Source of the DNA: Dokdonella_A sp963775445
GTDB lineage: Bacteria; Pseudomonadota; Gammaproteobacteria; Xanthomonadales; Rhodanobacteraceae
Assembly (NCBI GenBank): GCA_963775445.1
Contig: CAVZIT010000004.1
Span: 620,001-684,000 of the forward strand
Reading direction: 5' to 3'
DNA: 64,000 nucleotides
In this document: positions 43,235-52,233 of the stretch, in pieces
Position numbering within the stretch: position 1 is the stretch's first letter
Layout of the letters: each line of letters begins with the position of its first letter
The notes under the pieces: model-generated
What the model saw: only the letters and a program-made list of their open reading frames with translations
Told to the model about the DNA's origin: nothing
Database searches by the model: none
Translations under genes and position numbers: made by a program

Positions 43235-44641
43235 ATGGAAATGTCTTCATGGCTGCCACTCCTCGCCAAGGCGAGCTACTTCGTCGCAACGGTGCTGTTC
43301 ATTCTGGGCATCAAGCGCATGTCCTCGCCGGTGACCGCGCGCAAGGGAATTGTGCAGGCCGGCATCGGCATGATCATCGCCGTGCTGGCGACGTTCGCGA
43401 TCACTGGATCGAACAATCTGGGGTTGATCGTCGCGGGTATCGTGATCGGTGTCGCGCCCACCTGGATCTGGGGCAAGAAGGTCGCGATGACCGACATGCC
43501 GCAGATGGTCGCACTGTTCAATGGCATGGGCGGTGGTTCGGCTGCGGCGATCGGCGCGAGCGAGTTGATCAAGTTCACGCGCTTCGGCGAGGCGCCGCCA
43601 TTGTCGATAGTCGTGTTTGCGGTGCTGGGTGCACTGATCGGCTCGATCTCGATGACCGGCTCGATCATCGCGTGGGGCAAGCTCGATGGACGCATCGACA
43701 AGCGTTTCACGTTCGGCGGCCAGCAGCTGTTCAACCTGGCAGTGTTCGCTGCGGCTGTGCTCGCCGGTCTCGCGTTGGTGTTGTGGCAGCTCAATTTGCC
43801 GCTGATCCTCGTGTTCTTCGCTTTGGCCCTGGCGTTTGGCGTGCTGATGACACTGCCGATCGGCGGCGCCGACATGCCGGTCGTGATTTCGTTGTTCAAC
43901 GCGTTCACCGGCCTGGCCGTCGCGTTCGAAGGCTACGTGATGCAGATCGAGGCGCTGATCGTCGCAGGCATGGTGGTCGGTGCAGCGGGCACCTTGCTGA
44001 CCCAGCTCATGGCCAAGGCGATGAACCGGCCGATTTCGGGCGTGCTGTTCTCGAGTTTCGGGGGCGGCGGTGCAAGCGCGGAGGAAATCGCCGGCTCACA
44101 GAAGCCGATCGAGGCCTCGGACGCGGCGTCCCTTTTGTACATGGCCGAGAAGGTCATCATCGTGCCCGGTTACGGGATGGCCGTGGCGCAGGCGCAGCAC
44201 AAGATATGGGAACTCGCCCAGGCACTGATCAAGGCCGACAAGGAAGTGAAGTTCGCGATCCATCCGGTCGCGGGACGAATGCCCGGCCACATGAACGTGC
44301 TGTTGGCGGAAGCCGGTGTGCCTTACGATCTGATCGCCGACATGGACGACATCAATCCGGAGTTCAAGACCTGCGATGTCGCGATCGTGATTGGAGCGAA
44401 CGACGTCGTGAACCCGGCTGCAAAAACCGACAAGTCATCCCCGATTTTCGGGATGCCGATCCTCGATGTCATCGATGCGCGGCAGGTGATCGTGATCAAG
44501 CGCGGCAAGGGCACTGGTTTCGCGGGGATCGAGAATGCGCTGTTCTACGCCGACAACACACGCATGTTGTACGGCGACGGCAAGGAAGCGGCCAACCAGC
44601 TCGTGGTCGAACTCAAGGCGATCGAAGGATCGGGCCACTGA
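43235..44641 (+). CDS. pntB: NAD(P) transhydrogenase subunit beta
   Basis: 468-aa subunit with a large membrane half (about 1-270, eight or more helices) and the NADP-binding dIII domain (about 285-468). Conserved parts are the MPQMVALFNGMGGGSAA segment, VISLFNAFTGLAVAFEGYV, the dIII fingerprint PGYGMAVAQAQHKIWELA, AIHPVAGRMPGHMNVLLAEAGVPYD and KRGKGTGFAGIENALFY. It completes the transhydrogenase, which supplies NADPH at the cost of the proton gradient. Last gene of pntAA-pntAB-pntB. Confidence 0.96.
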   Translation: MEMSSWLPLLAKASYFVATVLFILGIKRMSSPVTARKGIVQAGIGMIIAVLATFAITGSNNLGLIVAGIVIGVAPTWIWGKKVAMTDMPQMVALFNGMGGGSAAAIGASELIKFTRFGEAPPLSIVVFAVLGALIGSISMTGSIIAWGKLDGRIDKRFTFGGQQLFNLAVFAAAVLAGLALVLWQLNLPLILVFFALALAFGVLMTLPIGGADMPVVISLFNAFTGLAVAFEGYVMQIEALIVAGMVVGAAGTLLTQLMAKAMNRPISGVLFSSFGGGGASAEEIAGSQKPIEASDAASLLYMAEKVIIVPGYGMAVAQAQHKIWELAQALIKADKEVKFAIHPVAGRMPGHMNVLLAEAGVPYDLIADMDDINPEFKTCDVAIVIGANDVVNPAAKTDKSSPIFGMPILDVIDARQVIVIKRGKGTGFAGIENALFYADNTRMLYGDGKEAANQLVVELKAIEGSGH

Positions 44642-44659
44642 GCGGCATCGATGCGCGAT

Positions 44660-45103
44660 TCACGGGCGCGTGCTCTGCGGTCTTCGCAAGACCAGCCATG
44701 CGGCCAGCACGAGCGCCAGCGCAAAAAATGCCCAGTCCGAGGGACTGATGCCGGTTCGGGCGACGTCACTTGCCAGACCGGCGCCCATGTCGAACAGAGT
44801 CTTGCGCATCGGAATTCCGAGCACGCTGGCGATTCGGGCTGCAGCCAGCAGATATTGCGCATAGGCGCAGGCAAACGCCGTGCAGATCGCAGCGAGCGCC
44901 GCATCCAGGAACCTTGACTGGCGATTACCGCGCAACGCCCATGCGATTACCACTGCGCTCGGCAACGCCAGTATCGCGAGGTCGCGACCCGTGTACAGGG
45001 CCAGAACGCACCAGATCGCGCCAGATGCCAGCGCGCACATCAGAGCCGTGAGGACAGCGAGAAGCCGACCGCGTGGCGACCGCCGGTTGCTTTCACGCGG
45101 CAT
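44660..45103 (-). CDS. Hypothetical four-helix membrane protein
   Basis: 147-aa protein not recognised. It has four hydrophobic segments (about 13-34, 38-58, 67-88, 120-140), a basic N-terminus (MPRESNRRSPRGR) and a basic C-terminus (VLRRPQSTRP). No signal peptide cleavage site or catalytic motif is seen. The codon pattern is like its neighbours, and the ATG at 45101-45103 fits. It converges with pntB (18 bases between stops). Coding is likely from the hydrophobicity pattern, but no role can be assigned. Confidence 0.6.
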   Translation of the reverse strand: MPRESNRRSPRGRLLAVLTALMCALASGAIWCVLALYTGRDLAILALPSAVVIAWALRGNRQSRFLDAALAAICTAFACAYAQYLLAAARIASVLGIPMRKTLFDMGAGLASDVARTGISPSDWAFFALALVLAAWLVLRRPQSTRP

Positions 45104-45309
45104 GCGTCACGGGCGGAATGCGCCGAACGAGGGGGCGGGCGTTTTCATGGCGGCGATGGGACGGACCCCGCGGAGGCAAAGAGCGCGCAATCATAGCGGC
45201 TGAAGATGCGGTACGCGAAGCGCGTCCACTACGCCGCGGAGTTGGCGGCGTGTTCGCACGTCGAGCACGGCCGAAGGTCAATGCGCGGCGCGCTCACCGC
45301 CGTAGCGGC

Positions 45310-45963
45310 TCAGCCGAGAAGTTTGCTCGCGAGCAGATTCCGCACCGATGCCGGCCACGTCGATTCGACGTTCCCGCTTGCCGGCTCAGGGTCGCCGAAC
45401 TGCATGCACTGTGGCACGACGCCAGCCCAATGCGGCAGGTCGAGATCGGCTGGATCATCTTTGGGACCGCCGCTGCGCACCTTTGCACTGGCCTCGTCAA
45501 TTTCGAAGTGCAGCAGGCTGGTCGCCGCAAGCTCATTGCGATCGGGCGGCCGCGATTCGGCTGCGCGGCCCGGAATCATTGCTTCGACGAGTCGCAACAA
45601 CCCGGAGCTCTTGGCGTCGGGATCGACGACCGCCGTCGCGCGGCCGAAAGCGACGACCGATCGGTAATTCATCGAGTGATGGAAATGCGAGCGTGCCAGA
45701 ACCAGGCCGTCGAGCAGGGTCACGGCAATGCAGGCGTCGATCCCGGCCCCGACCGTCTTGAGCAATCGACTTGCGATCGACCCGTGCAGCAACAACGACT
45801 CTGCATCGCGAACGTACAGCATCGGAATCACGAACGGCTGCGCATCCACGCAAAAAGCGACATGGGCAATCTGGCCCGCGTCGAGAATTGCATGGATGCT
45901 CGCGCGGTCATAGCGCGCGCGAGCCTTGACGCGTTGCACGCGATGTCTGGCGTTTGTCGGCAT
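45310..45963 (-). CDS. Pyridoxamine 5'-phosphate oxidase-family flavin-binding protein
   Basis: 217-aa protein with a split-barrel flavin-binding fold. Segments fitting the family are ARYDRASIHAILDAGQIAHVAFCVD at the N-terminus, YVRDAESLLLHGSIASRLLKTV and GLVLARSHFHHSMNYRSVVAFGRAT (about 100-124), then RPPDRNELAATSLLHFEIDEASAKVRSG. Members bind FMN, F420 or heme; which one is unknown here. It is divergent from a MocR regulator across 91 bases, a common pairing that suggests the regulator controls it. ATG at 45961-45963. Confidence 0.82.
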   Translation of the reverse strand: MPTNARHRVQRVKARARYDRASIHAILDAGQIAHVAFCVDAQPFVIPMLYVRDAESLLLHGSIASRLLKTVGAGIDACIAVTLLDGLVLARSHFHHSMNYRSVVAFGRATAVVDPDAKSSGLLRLVEAMIPGRAAESRPPDRNELAATSLLHFEIDEASAKVRSGGPKDDPADLDLPHWAGVVPQCMQFGDPEPASGNVESTWPASVRNLLASKLLG

Positions 45964-46054
45964 GCCGCAGGTTCCTCTGGCTTGACTGGGCAAGATTAAG
46001 CCGGAAAATTGGTTTGAAGGAGCACCATTTTCGGGGTTCTGATCAGGGCCAATC
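45964..46054. promoter_or_regulatory. Divergent MocR promoter region with inverted repeat
   Basis: This 91-base gap between the flavin protein and the MocR gene is AT-richer than its surroundings. AAAATTGGT (46005-46013) and ACCATTTT (46024-46031) form a near-perfect inverted repeat around AAGGAG, a likely operator. TTGACT at 45982-45987 is a -35 candidate on the plus strand, 17 bases before AAAATT (46005-46010), a poor -10 that would overlap the operator. Confidence 0.4.
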
Positions 46055-47497
46055 ATGCATCTGGAACTCGATGGGCAGGGTCCGCGGTACGCGCAATTGA
46101 TTCGCTCTATCAAGGGTGCGATTCTGAGCGGAAGCGCGCGCGCCGGGACGCGGTTGCCAGCCAGCCGCGCACTGGCGCACGACCTCGAGCTTTCGCGGAA
46201 CACCGTGCTGGCTGCCTACGAGCAACTGCAGGCGGAAGGATTTCTGGTGGGCCGCGTTGGATCAGGCAGCTATGTCGGCGAAATCGGACATCCGGCGTCG
46301 GCCCGCTCCAGCGAAGACATGCTGGCGGCGCCGCTGTCCGAGTTTGCGCAACGTGCGCTGTCGGTCAGCGATGGCGTTGCAATTCCCGGTCACGAACACC
46401 GAAGGTTGCGCTACAACCTGCAATACGGCTCGCCGATGGTCAACCCGGTGCTGGCCAGCGCATGGCGTCGCGAATTGAACCATGCCGCCGAACATGCCGA
46501 GTTCGATTATCCGGACGCTCAGGGCGTACTCGCGTTGCGCGAGCAGATTTGTGATTACCTGGTGCGTCGACGTGGTGTCGTTGCACTTGCCGAAAATGTG
46601 CTGATCGTGTCGGGGACGCAGCAAGCCCTGGCGCTGGCGGCGCGCGTGTTGCTCGGACCGGACGATGCGGTGGTTCTGGAAGATCCGCACTATCGGGGTG
46701 CGCGCCAGGTGTTCAGCGCGTACGGCGCGCGCGTCGGCGGCTGCCGCGTGGATGCGGAGGGACTGGTGCCTGCTTCGTTGCCGCACAGGGCGCGTCTGGC
46801 CGTGGTCACGCCATCACATCAGTTTCCGACCGGCGCGCTGTTGCCGCTGGCGCGTCGCGTCGAATTGCTGGAGTGGGCTGCGCGGCGGGGAGCCTGGTTG
46901 GTGGAAGACGATTACGACGGTGAATTCCGCTACGGTGGTCGCCCTCTCGCCGCGTTGAAGTCGCTCGATCAGGATGCGCGGGTCATCTATATCGGCAGCT
47001 TTTCAAAGACCCTGTTCCCGGCGTTGCGTCTTGGTTACATGGTCTTGCCCGCATTGGTGCGCGAAGCATTCGCTGCGGCCAAATGGCTCGAGGATCGCGG
47101 CTGCAATGCCCTTCAGCAGGCGGCGCTCGCGCGCTTCATGGCAGACGGGGGCTTCGAGCGCCATCTGCGTCGCGCAGCGCAGAGTCTGCGTGCGCGCAGG
47201 GAAGCCATGCTGGCCGGACTGAGTCGACACGCCAGCGGCGTGTTCGACGTAGTGGACTCCAATGCGGGCATGCATCTGACAGCATGGTTGGCAAATGGCA
47301 GTTCGGCTGATTGCGAACGCCTCGCCATCCACGCCCGTGAACGTGGACTCGGACTCTATCCGGTGACACCTTATTGCTTCCGGGCGCCTGCGCGGCCCGG
47401 CCTGCTGCTCGGCTATGCCAGCCTGCCCCCCGCCGATATCGAAGCGGCGATGCGTTTGCTGGGTCGCTGCCTTCGCGAGGTCGGGCTCGCCGCATGA
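46055..47497 (+). CDS. MocR/PdxR-type transcription factor (GntR HTH fused to aminotransferase fold)
   Basis: 480-aa regulator. The N-terminal GntR winged helix (about 8-75) has GTRLPASRALAHDLELSRNTVLAAYEQLQAEGFL. The rest (about 105-480) is a fold-type I aminotransferase domain with the PLP lysine in YIGSFSKTLFPALRLGY (about 316). Also visible are DYPDAQGVLALREQI, VVTPSHQFPTGALLP and EDDYDGEFRY. Such proteins sense PLP or PLP-amino acid adducts and control nearby genes. The divergent flavin-binding protein is the obvious target. ATG at 46055 immediately follows the inverted repeat. Confidence 0.92.
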   Translation: MHLELDGQGPRYAQLIRSIKGAILSGSARAGTRLPASRALAHDLELSRNTVLAAYEQLQAEGFLVGRVGSGSYVGEIGHPASARSSEDMLAAPLSEFAQRALSVSDGVAIPGHEHRRLRYNLQYGSPMVNPVLASAWRRELNHAAEHAEFDYPDAQGVLALREQICDYLVRRRGVVALAENVLIVSGTQQALALAARVLLGPDDAVVLEDPHYRGARQVFSAYGARVGGCRVDAEGLVPASLPHRARLAVVTPSHQFPTGALLPLARRVELLEWAARRGAWLVEDDYDGEFRYGGRPLAALKSLDQDARVIYIGSFSKTLFPALRLGYMVLPALVREAFAAAKWLEDRGCNALQQAALARFMADGGFERHLRRAAQSLRARREAMLAGLSRHASGVFDVVDSNAGMHLTAWLANGSSADCERLAIHARERGLGLYPVTPYCFRAPARPGLLLGYASLPPADIEAAMRLLGRCLREVGLAA

Positions 47498-47602
47498 CCG
47501 ATTCAAGGCGTCTCGCGGGTCTTTTAATCCCGCACTATGGGCCCAGATAGGGATCAATCGGCCGCATAATCGGCCATTGCCGGAATTGAATCGATCGATT
47601 GC

Positions 47603-48157
47603 ATGAGCGGTTACAGTCACACGTCCGAACCGATCAATCTCACCCGCGATTGCGCGGCAGTCATGGTCCCGCAAGGCGAGCGCGTGACGCTGCCCGCTGG
47701 TCAGGCCGGCTATATCACGCAGGCCCTCGGCGGCAGTTTCACGGTTTATATGGACGGCAACCTGTTTCGCGTCGCGGGCAGCGATGCCGACGCGCTGGGA
47801 AAGAAGCCGCCGCCGGCCATCGCGCTGCCGGACGGCGCGAGCGACGCGGACGTGGAGAAGCTGCTGTGGCAGCAGTTGCGTACCTGCTTCGACCCGGAAA
47901 TACCGATCAACGTTGTCGATCTTGGCTTGGTCTATGGCTGCGATCTCGAGCCGCTCGAGGACGGACGGCGCAAGGTTGCCGTACAGATGACCCTCACGGC
48001 TCCCGGTTGCGGCATGGGTGATGTGCTGGTTGATGACGTGCGCACCAAACTCGAACTCATTCCGACTATTGAAGCCGACGTCGATCTGGTGTTTGATCCA
48101 CCCTGGAATTTCAGCATGATGTCTGAAGCGGCCAAGCTGGAAACCGGCATGCTCTGA
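47603..48157 (+). CDS. sufT: Fe-S cluster assembly factor SufT
   Basis: 184-aa protein: an N-terminal domain (about 1-70) with LTRDCAAVMVPQGERVTLPAGQ and the ITQALGGSFTVYMDGNLFRV segment typical of SufT, then a DUF59/MIP18 domain (about 85-180) with DPEIPINVVDLGLVYGC and MTLTAPGCGMGDVLVDDV, including the conserved Cys. SufT assists maturation of Fe-S proteins under high demand. The usual sufBCDSU neighbours are absent. The ATG at 47603 follows a 105-base gap with a small GCGGG/CCCGC hairpin (47515-47533), not a clear terminator. Confidence 0.9.
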   Translation: MSGYSHTSEPINLTRDCAAVMVPQGERVTLPAGQAGYITQALGGSFTVYMDGNLFRVAGSDADALGKKPPPAIALPDGASDADVEKLLWQQLRTCFDPEIPINVVDLGLVYGCDLEPLEDGRRKVAVQMTLTAPGCGMGDVLVDDVRTKLELIPTIEADVDLVFDPPWNFSMMSEAAKLETGML

Positions 48158-48192
48158 GCCGCGCTGCGCGAAGAGACCACGGGGGTCGGCCG

Positions 48193-48609
48193 ATGAAACG
48201 TCGCCTTTATCTGATTGCCTTTGGGCTGTTCCTGCCGTGTTTCGCATATGATCTGGTGACGTGGGGCGCGATGCGCTCGCTGCCGGTTGTCGGCCCGAGC
48301 ATCGCCAATGCGGCCCTGCGCGAGGCCCCGATTGCCACAACTTACCTTTGGCTGGGACAGCCGCTAGACGACGCGGTGCCGCCGCTGCGCAAGTTGGGTG
48401 CGGAAGAATTGTCATTCGCGTTCGCCGAGGGATGGTCCGAACTGCGCAATGACCCGACCGCCGCGATGGACCTGGTGCTAGGCAGCAGCTGGAGTGCGGC
48501 GCATGGGCGCTTCAAGTTTCTGTACCGGGCGGCACCGGCGCTTTTGCTTCTGGCCGCAATTCTGTGGTGGTTTCGCCCCAAGCCGATCCGTCTCATGGGA
48601 CAGCGCTGA
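48193..48609 (+). CDS. Hypothetical membrane protein
   Basis: 138-aa protein not recognised. It has a hydrophobic N-terminal segment (about 3-20, MKRRLYLIAFGLFLPCFAYDL), a soluble middle region (about 25-110) and a second hydrophobic segment (about 112-128) with a basic tail (RPKPIRLMGQR). The middle would face the periplasm. It lies 35 bases after sufT and converges with the FHA gene. No motif suggests a function. Confidence 0.6.
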   Translation: MKRRLYLIAFGLFLPCFAYDLVTWGAMRSLPVVGPSIANAALREAPIATTYLWLGQPLDDAVPPLRKLGAEELSFAFAEGWSELRNDPTAAMDLVLGSSWSAAHGRFKFLYRAAPALLLLAAILWWFRPKPIRLMGQR

Positions 48610-48666
48610 GCATGCAGGAAATGGCAGCCAGCGTCCTTGCAACGCGCAACCGGTCAATGTGAATCC

Positions 48667-49836
48667 TCAGGACGAACTCGATGGCCCCCATGGCGGCCAG
48701 CGCCAGAGGCTTTTCAGCGAGGCGCCCAGCCGCTTCCACGAAAAGCTCGGGGCATCGAACTCGCCCGGATCGAAACGCGCGGTGAATACGTCGCCGTGAC
48801 GGATCAGGCGAAATACCGATCCGCCAAGATCGATCAAATCGCCCGCGACCAGCAGACAGGGCGGCTTGCGCCCCCCCGTCACGCGCACTGCGGATGCGCC
48901 GGGTTCGAGCACCATCTGATATCCGTCGCCCATGCGGTTGAGCGTCGCCACCTTCGCCGGGACACCGATCAGTTGGGGATGGCAGTCGCGCGCCGATCCG
49001 AGCACCTGTCGATCGCCGCTCAACGGGTAGCGCATGCCGCGGGCGGTTCCCGAGAGGCAGACCAGCGCGAACTCGACCTGCGACGCGGCCCGGATCTGGT
49101 CGATCGAGCCGAACACGGTGTGTTCTATAGCCACGCGCTGGCCCATCTCCGGCTTTGGACTCGCAACAGGTTTTTCAGGTTCCGAATATTGCAGCGCATA
49201 GGCGCCGATGCGCAGCGCATCGCCGAAATGCAGCCGTTTGGCCGACGTGAGCGCGATGCCATTGCACAACGTGCCGCTGGCGCTGCCGAGATCCACCGCT
49301 CGGGTGCCGTCGGCGGTGACGGACAGGTGGACGTGGTAACGCGCCACGTTCTCGCCGGTCAGCACGATCTCGCAACCCGGGTCACGGCCGATCAAGTATT
49401 CGCCGGCGGACAGCGGGTAAGGCTGTGGCTTGCCTGCGGCCGCGCTCGACACCCGCAGTACGGCGAGCGGCTCGCTGGCGCGCGCCTCGGGGGGCTGATC
49501 GGCTTTTCTGTCGCTGTCGAAGCGCAGCAGGGTTGTGCCAAGACGCAGTAAATCCCCTGCGCGAAGGCGCGTGGCACTGCTGATCGGTTCGCCGTTAACC
49601 ACCACGCCGGTGCGGCTGCCCTTGTCTTCGACTTCGCAGCGCTGTTCGGTCACGTTGACGCGCGCGTGCAAGCGCGACACGCGTTCGTCGCTCAGGATGA
49701 TATCGTTTTCGATCGCGCGGCCAATGCGCACGACGCCGGATTCAACCGGGAGCGCGAAGGAGGTTCCATCGCCGTCGTCGCCGACGACGGTGATGCGAAT
49801 TCCCGAATGCGGGTCGCTGGATTGTGCTGCGGACAA
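48667..49836 (-). CDS. Multi-FHA-domain protein ending the multiheme operon
   Basis: 389-aa soluble protein with two clear forkhead-associated domains and a weaker third. FHA1 (about 14-110) has VRIGRAIENDIILSDERVSRLHARV with the phospho-Thr-binding Arg, Ser and His. FHA2 (about 127-222) has YLIGRDPGCEIVLTGENVARYHVHL. The third (about 255-345) has VLGSARDCHPQLIGVPAKVATLNR and lacks the key SRxH. The tail is Trp/Ser-rich. The start is a TTG at 49834-49836 with AGGA nine bases upstream. It lies 12 bases after the decaheme cytochrome gene. No kinase gene is visible, so its phospho-partner is unknown. Confidence 0.85.
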   Translation of the reverse strand: MSAAQSSDPHSGIRITVVGDDGDGTSFALPVESGVVRIGRAIENDIILSDERVSRLHARVNVTEQRCEVEDKGSRTGVVVNGEPISSATRLRAGDLLRLGTTLLRFDSDRKADQPPEARASEPLAVLRVSSAAAGKPQPYPLSAGEYLIGRDPGCEIVLTGENVARYHVHLSVTADGTRAVDLGSASGTLCNGIALTSAKRLHFGDALRIGAYALQYSEPEKPVASPKPEMGQRVAIEHTVFGSIDQIRAASQVEFALVCLSGTARGMRYPLSGDRQVLGSARDCHPQLIGVPAKVATLNRMGDGYQMVLEPGASAVRVTGGRKPPCLLVAGDLIDLGGSVFRLIRHGDVFTARFDPGEFDAPSFSWKRLGASLKSLWRWPPWGPSSSS

Positions 49837-49848
49837 AACCTGATTCCT

Positions 49849-52233
49849 CTATGGATTGCGCGATGCGACGCGTGCATCGGCGGCCACACGATGGTAGCGA
49901 TGGCAGGTGACGCAGTCGGCATTGATCTGCCCGGGATTATGACATTCGGCGCAGACCGCCTTGTGGTGCGGCATCAAGCCGCGTGCCTGCTTGCCGCTGG
50001 CCTCGTCCTTTGCAATCGCATGACAATGATCGCAACCTTTCTGCGATAGCAGGTCCACATGGGGGCCGTGGACGAAATTGGAGAAACCGATCGCGTCGAA
50101 ATCGCGACCTGCACTGGTCCAGTTGACGCTTGCCATTCCGTCGCCCTGATCGACCGCGTGGCAACGCAGGCATTCGCTGGATCGTGCGCGGTCGCGGATC
50201 GCATCGTGCAGCGCAGTGGGTAGCATCTTCGCCGGCTGCGCAGTCACGGCGACGGCGGCATCGAGATATGCGCGCATGAACGGATCGGCGTGTCCGGTGG
50301 GCTGGTAGACGACCGTGCCGTCCTTGGGGTGAACGCTCCAGCCGGCGCCGCCCGCTGCGGCGACCGAAGTGGCGCCCATGGTTGGGGTTGCGCCCGCGTC
50401 GATCAGTGCGCGCCACTGCTGCACCGCGAAGCGCGCGCCGCCCAGCTGCGTCAGTAGTGGATCGATTTTCGCATCGTCGAGAGGCACATCGAGGGCGTGC
50501 GCAATGCGCGAGCGCAAGCGTACCGGTGCCAGTGCGGCATCGGCGAACAAGGTCTGCACGCGCGGATCTCCGGCGCTGATACCCGTCGCGTCGGTGGTGC
50601 CGTCCAGCGCGTCGTCCCTCGCTTTCAAGGCGGCTTCAGCCGAGCTGGCGCTTCTGGCGCAGACTGCCTGCGTGCTGTTGGCGCAGGCCAGTTCACGCAC
50701 GCTAGTTGCCACTTGCGGTTTCGAGGCAGCCGGCTGGGTCAGCACGATCGCCAGTTCCTGGGTCGACGGCGCATCCGCGACCGATCCGATCAGCGGCGCG
50801 ATATCGTTGCGCAGCGAACTTTGCGCGTCCTCTATATCAGCGGTCACGCTTTCGGCTTTGTCCGAATCGCCGGCCACGCCGAGTACGAGTGCTACTTGGC
50901 GGCGCAACCATGCGTGGCCATCGAGCAGCATGTCGTTGGTCAGCTCCTCGACGCCTGTTGCGAGCTTTTGCCGGAGCGTCGGATCGTCGTCGGCATCCGG
51001 CCAGTCGCTGGGATCGCCACCGCTGTCCATCAACTTGCCGAGCACCGGCCGCACGATCGGATCGCCGGCGAGCAGAACCTGCATCAGGCCGGGAATCTGC
51101 GTGCCTGTCGGCGCCGACTTGCTCCATGTAACCCCGGTCAAGGCGGATCCTAGATCCGGCAACTGGAATGCCACAACCTGGGTACCGCGAATCTTGGCCC
51201 CGTGATGATCGTCGGTGCCTGCGTGGTGACAACCGGCGCACGACGTTTCGTAAGCGCGCGTGGTTTCGACCTTGCCCGCCGCATCGAGCCGATGGCATCG
51301 GCTGCACTCGAATGGCTGTTCCTTGCCGAAGTAGGTGTTCTTGTGGCTGCGATGGTCGAACAGGATCCCCGCGCGTTCGTGATGCACGGCTCCGAATTCC
51401 GGGTGGTCGCCGGTGAAACTGTCGAATACGACGCGATGGCAAGCTTGGCAACGCGTGTTGTCCATGTGCTTGATCGCGTTGATTGCGCCACGATGTTCGT
51501 GGTGGCAAGTCGAGCACGGAATGGCGTTGAGGTCGTCGGGCTTGCTGCTGAACGATGCCAGCAACAGCGATGCCGTGCGATGGCCCTGCACGCTGGGCAT
51601 TTTCTTGGAAGCGGAAAGCGTCTTCGGATCGATGCTGTGCGCGGCAAGTGCGAACCTCGCGTCGCCGCGGAAGTGACAGTCCAGACACTTTTCGCTGTCG
51701 CGCAAGGGCGTGCCCGAGGAAAACGCGGCCAGCACCCAACCGCTCATGCCGTTGACGGCGGCGGCATGGCAGGCCGCGCAGTTGGCCCTGGCGCCGTGTG
51801 GCGGCGGAATTGGCTGGTGTGCGGCGATCAAGCCGCCGGGGCTGATTGCGCCAAGGCGCCATGCGCCACCGAATGCCAGCGCGAGCAGGCCAATCGTTGC
51901 GGCGAGTGCCAGCCAGACCATCCGCCCGCGACGCGCGCGCAGGCTCAGACGTGGTTGGCAGACGGCGCGGCGCGGCGTCGGATGGCAGCAGCTGCCGTCG
52001 GGCAGTGGACCTATCTCGCACGGGCCGCCGAACACGGCCGGGCGTCCGCACAGGTAACGATCTCCGACACGCCGTGGCTCGCACTCGCATTCCAGCCGGG
52101 CCGGGCAGTTGCCATGGCCATCGGGGCCGAACGCGCAGGCATCGCCATAATCGGCCCAGCCGCAAACCCATCGCTGGTTGGGGCGCTCGTATGGGCTGTC
52201 GCGGTGGCCGGTCTTCTGAATACCGCTCATCAC
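49849..52233 (-). CDS. Decaheme c-type cytochrome with cytoplasmic Cys-rich domain
   Basis: 794-aa membrane-anchored cytochrome. Residues 1-95 contain ten Cys (24, 33, 43, 49, 51, 62, 72, 82, 83, 92) arranged as two similar units, each beginning CG and ending C-x-PR, before a basic stretch and one transmembrane helix (about 105-125). The rest is periplasmic, with ten CxxCH heme sites: Cys 152, 183, 240, 262, 310 and 332, then a heme-free span of about 350 residues, then 688, 734, 761 and 774. There is no cleavable signal. The start overlaps the di-heme cytochrome b stop as ATGA, so the two likely form one complex. The Cys-rich part may bind zinc or Fe-S. The family was not identified. Confidence 0.85.
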   Translation of the reverse strand: MMSGIQKTGHRDSPYERPNQRWVCGWADYGDACAFGPDGHGNCPARLECECEPRRVGDRYLCGRPAVFGGPCEIGPLPDGSCCHPTPRRAVCQPRLSLRARRGRMVWLALAATIGLLALAFGGAWRLGAISPGGLIAAHQPIPPPHGARANCAACHAAAVNGMSGWVLAAFSSGTPLRDSEKCLDCHFRGDARFALAAHSIDPKTLSASKKMPSVQGHRTASLLLASFSSKPDDLNAIPCSTCHHEHRGAINAIKHMDNTRCQACHRVVFDSFTGDHPEFGAVHHERAGILFDHRSHKNTYFGKEQPFECSRCHRLDAAGKVETTRAYETSCAGCHHAGTDDHHGAKIRGTQVVAFQLPDLGSALTGVTWSKSAPTGTQIPGLMQVLLAGDPIVRPVLGKLMDSGGDPSDWPDADDDPTLRQKLATGVEELTNDMLLDGHAWLRRQVALVLGVAGDSDKAESVTADIEDAQSSLRNDIAPLIGSVADAPSTQELAIVLTQPAASKPQVATSVRELACANSTQAVCARSASSAEAALKARDDALDGTTDATGISAGDPRVQTLFADAALAPVRLRSRIAHALDVPLDDAKIDPLLTQLGGARFAVQQWRALIDAGATPTMGATSVAAAGGAGWSVHPKDGTVVYQPTGHADPFMRAYLDAAVAVTAQPAKMLPTALHDAIRDRARSSECLRCHAVDQGDGMASVNWTSAGRDFDAIGFSNFVHGPHVDLLSQKGCDHCHAIAKDEASGKQARGLMPHHKAVCAECHNPGQINADCVTCHRYHRVAADARVASRNP

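Noticed and set aside
48667..49836. FHA protein as a type VI secretion component
   Set aside because: No Tss, Hcp or VgrG gene is in the window, and the gene is joined to cytochromes.
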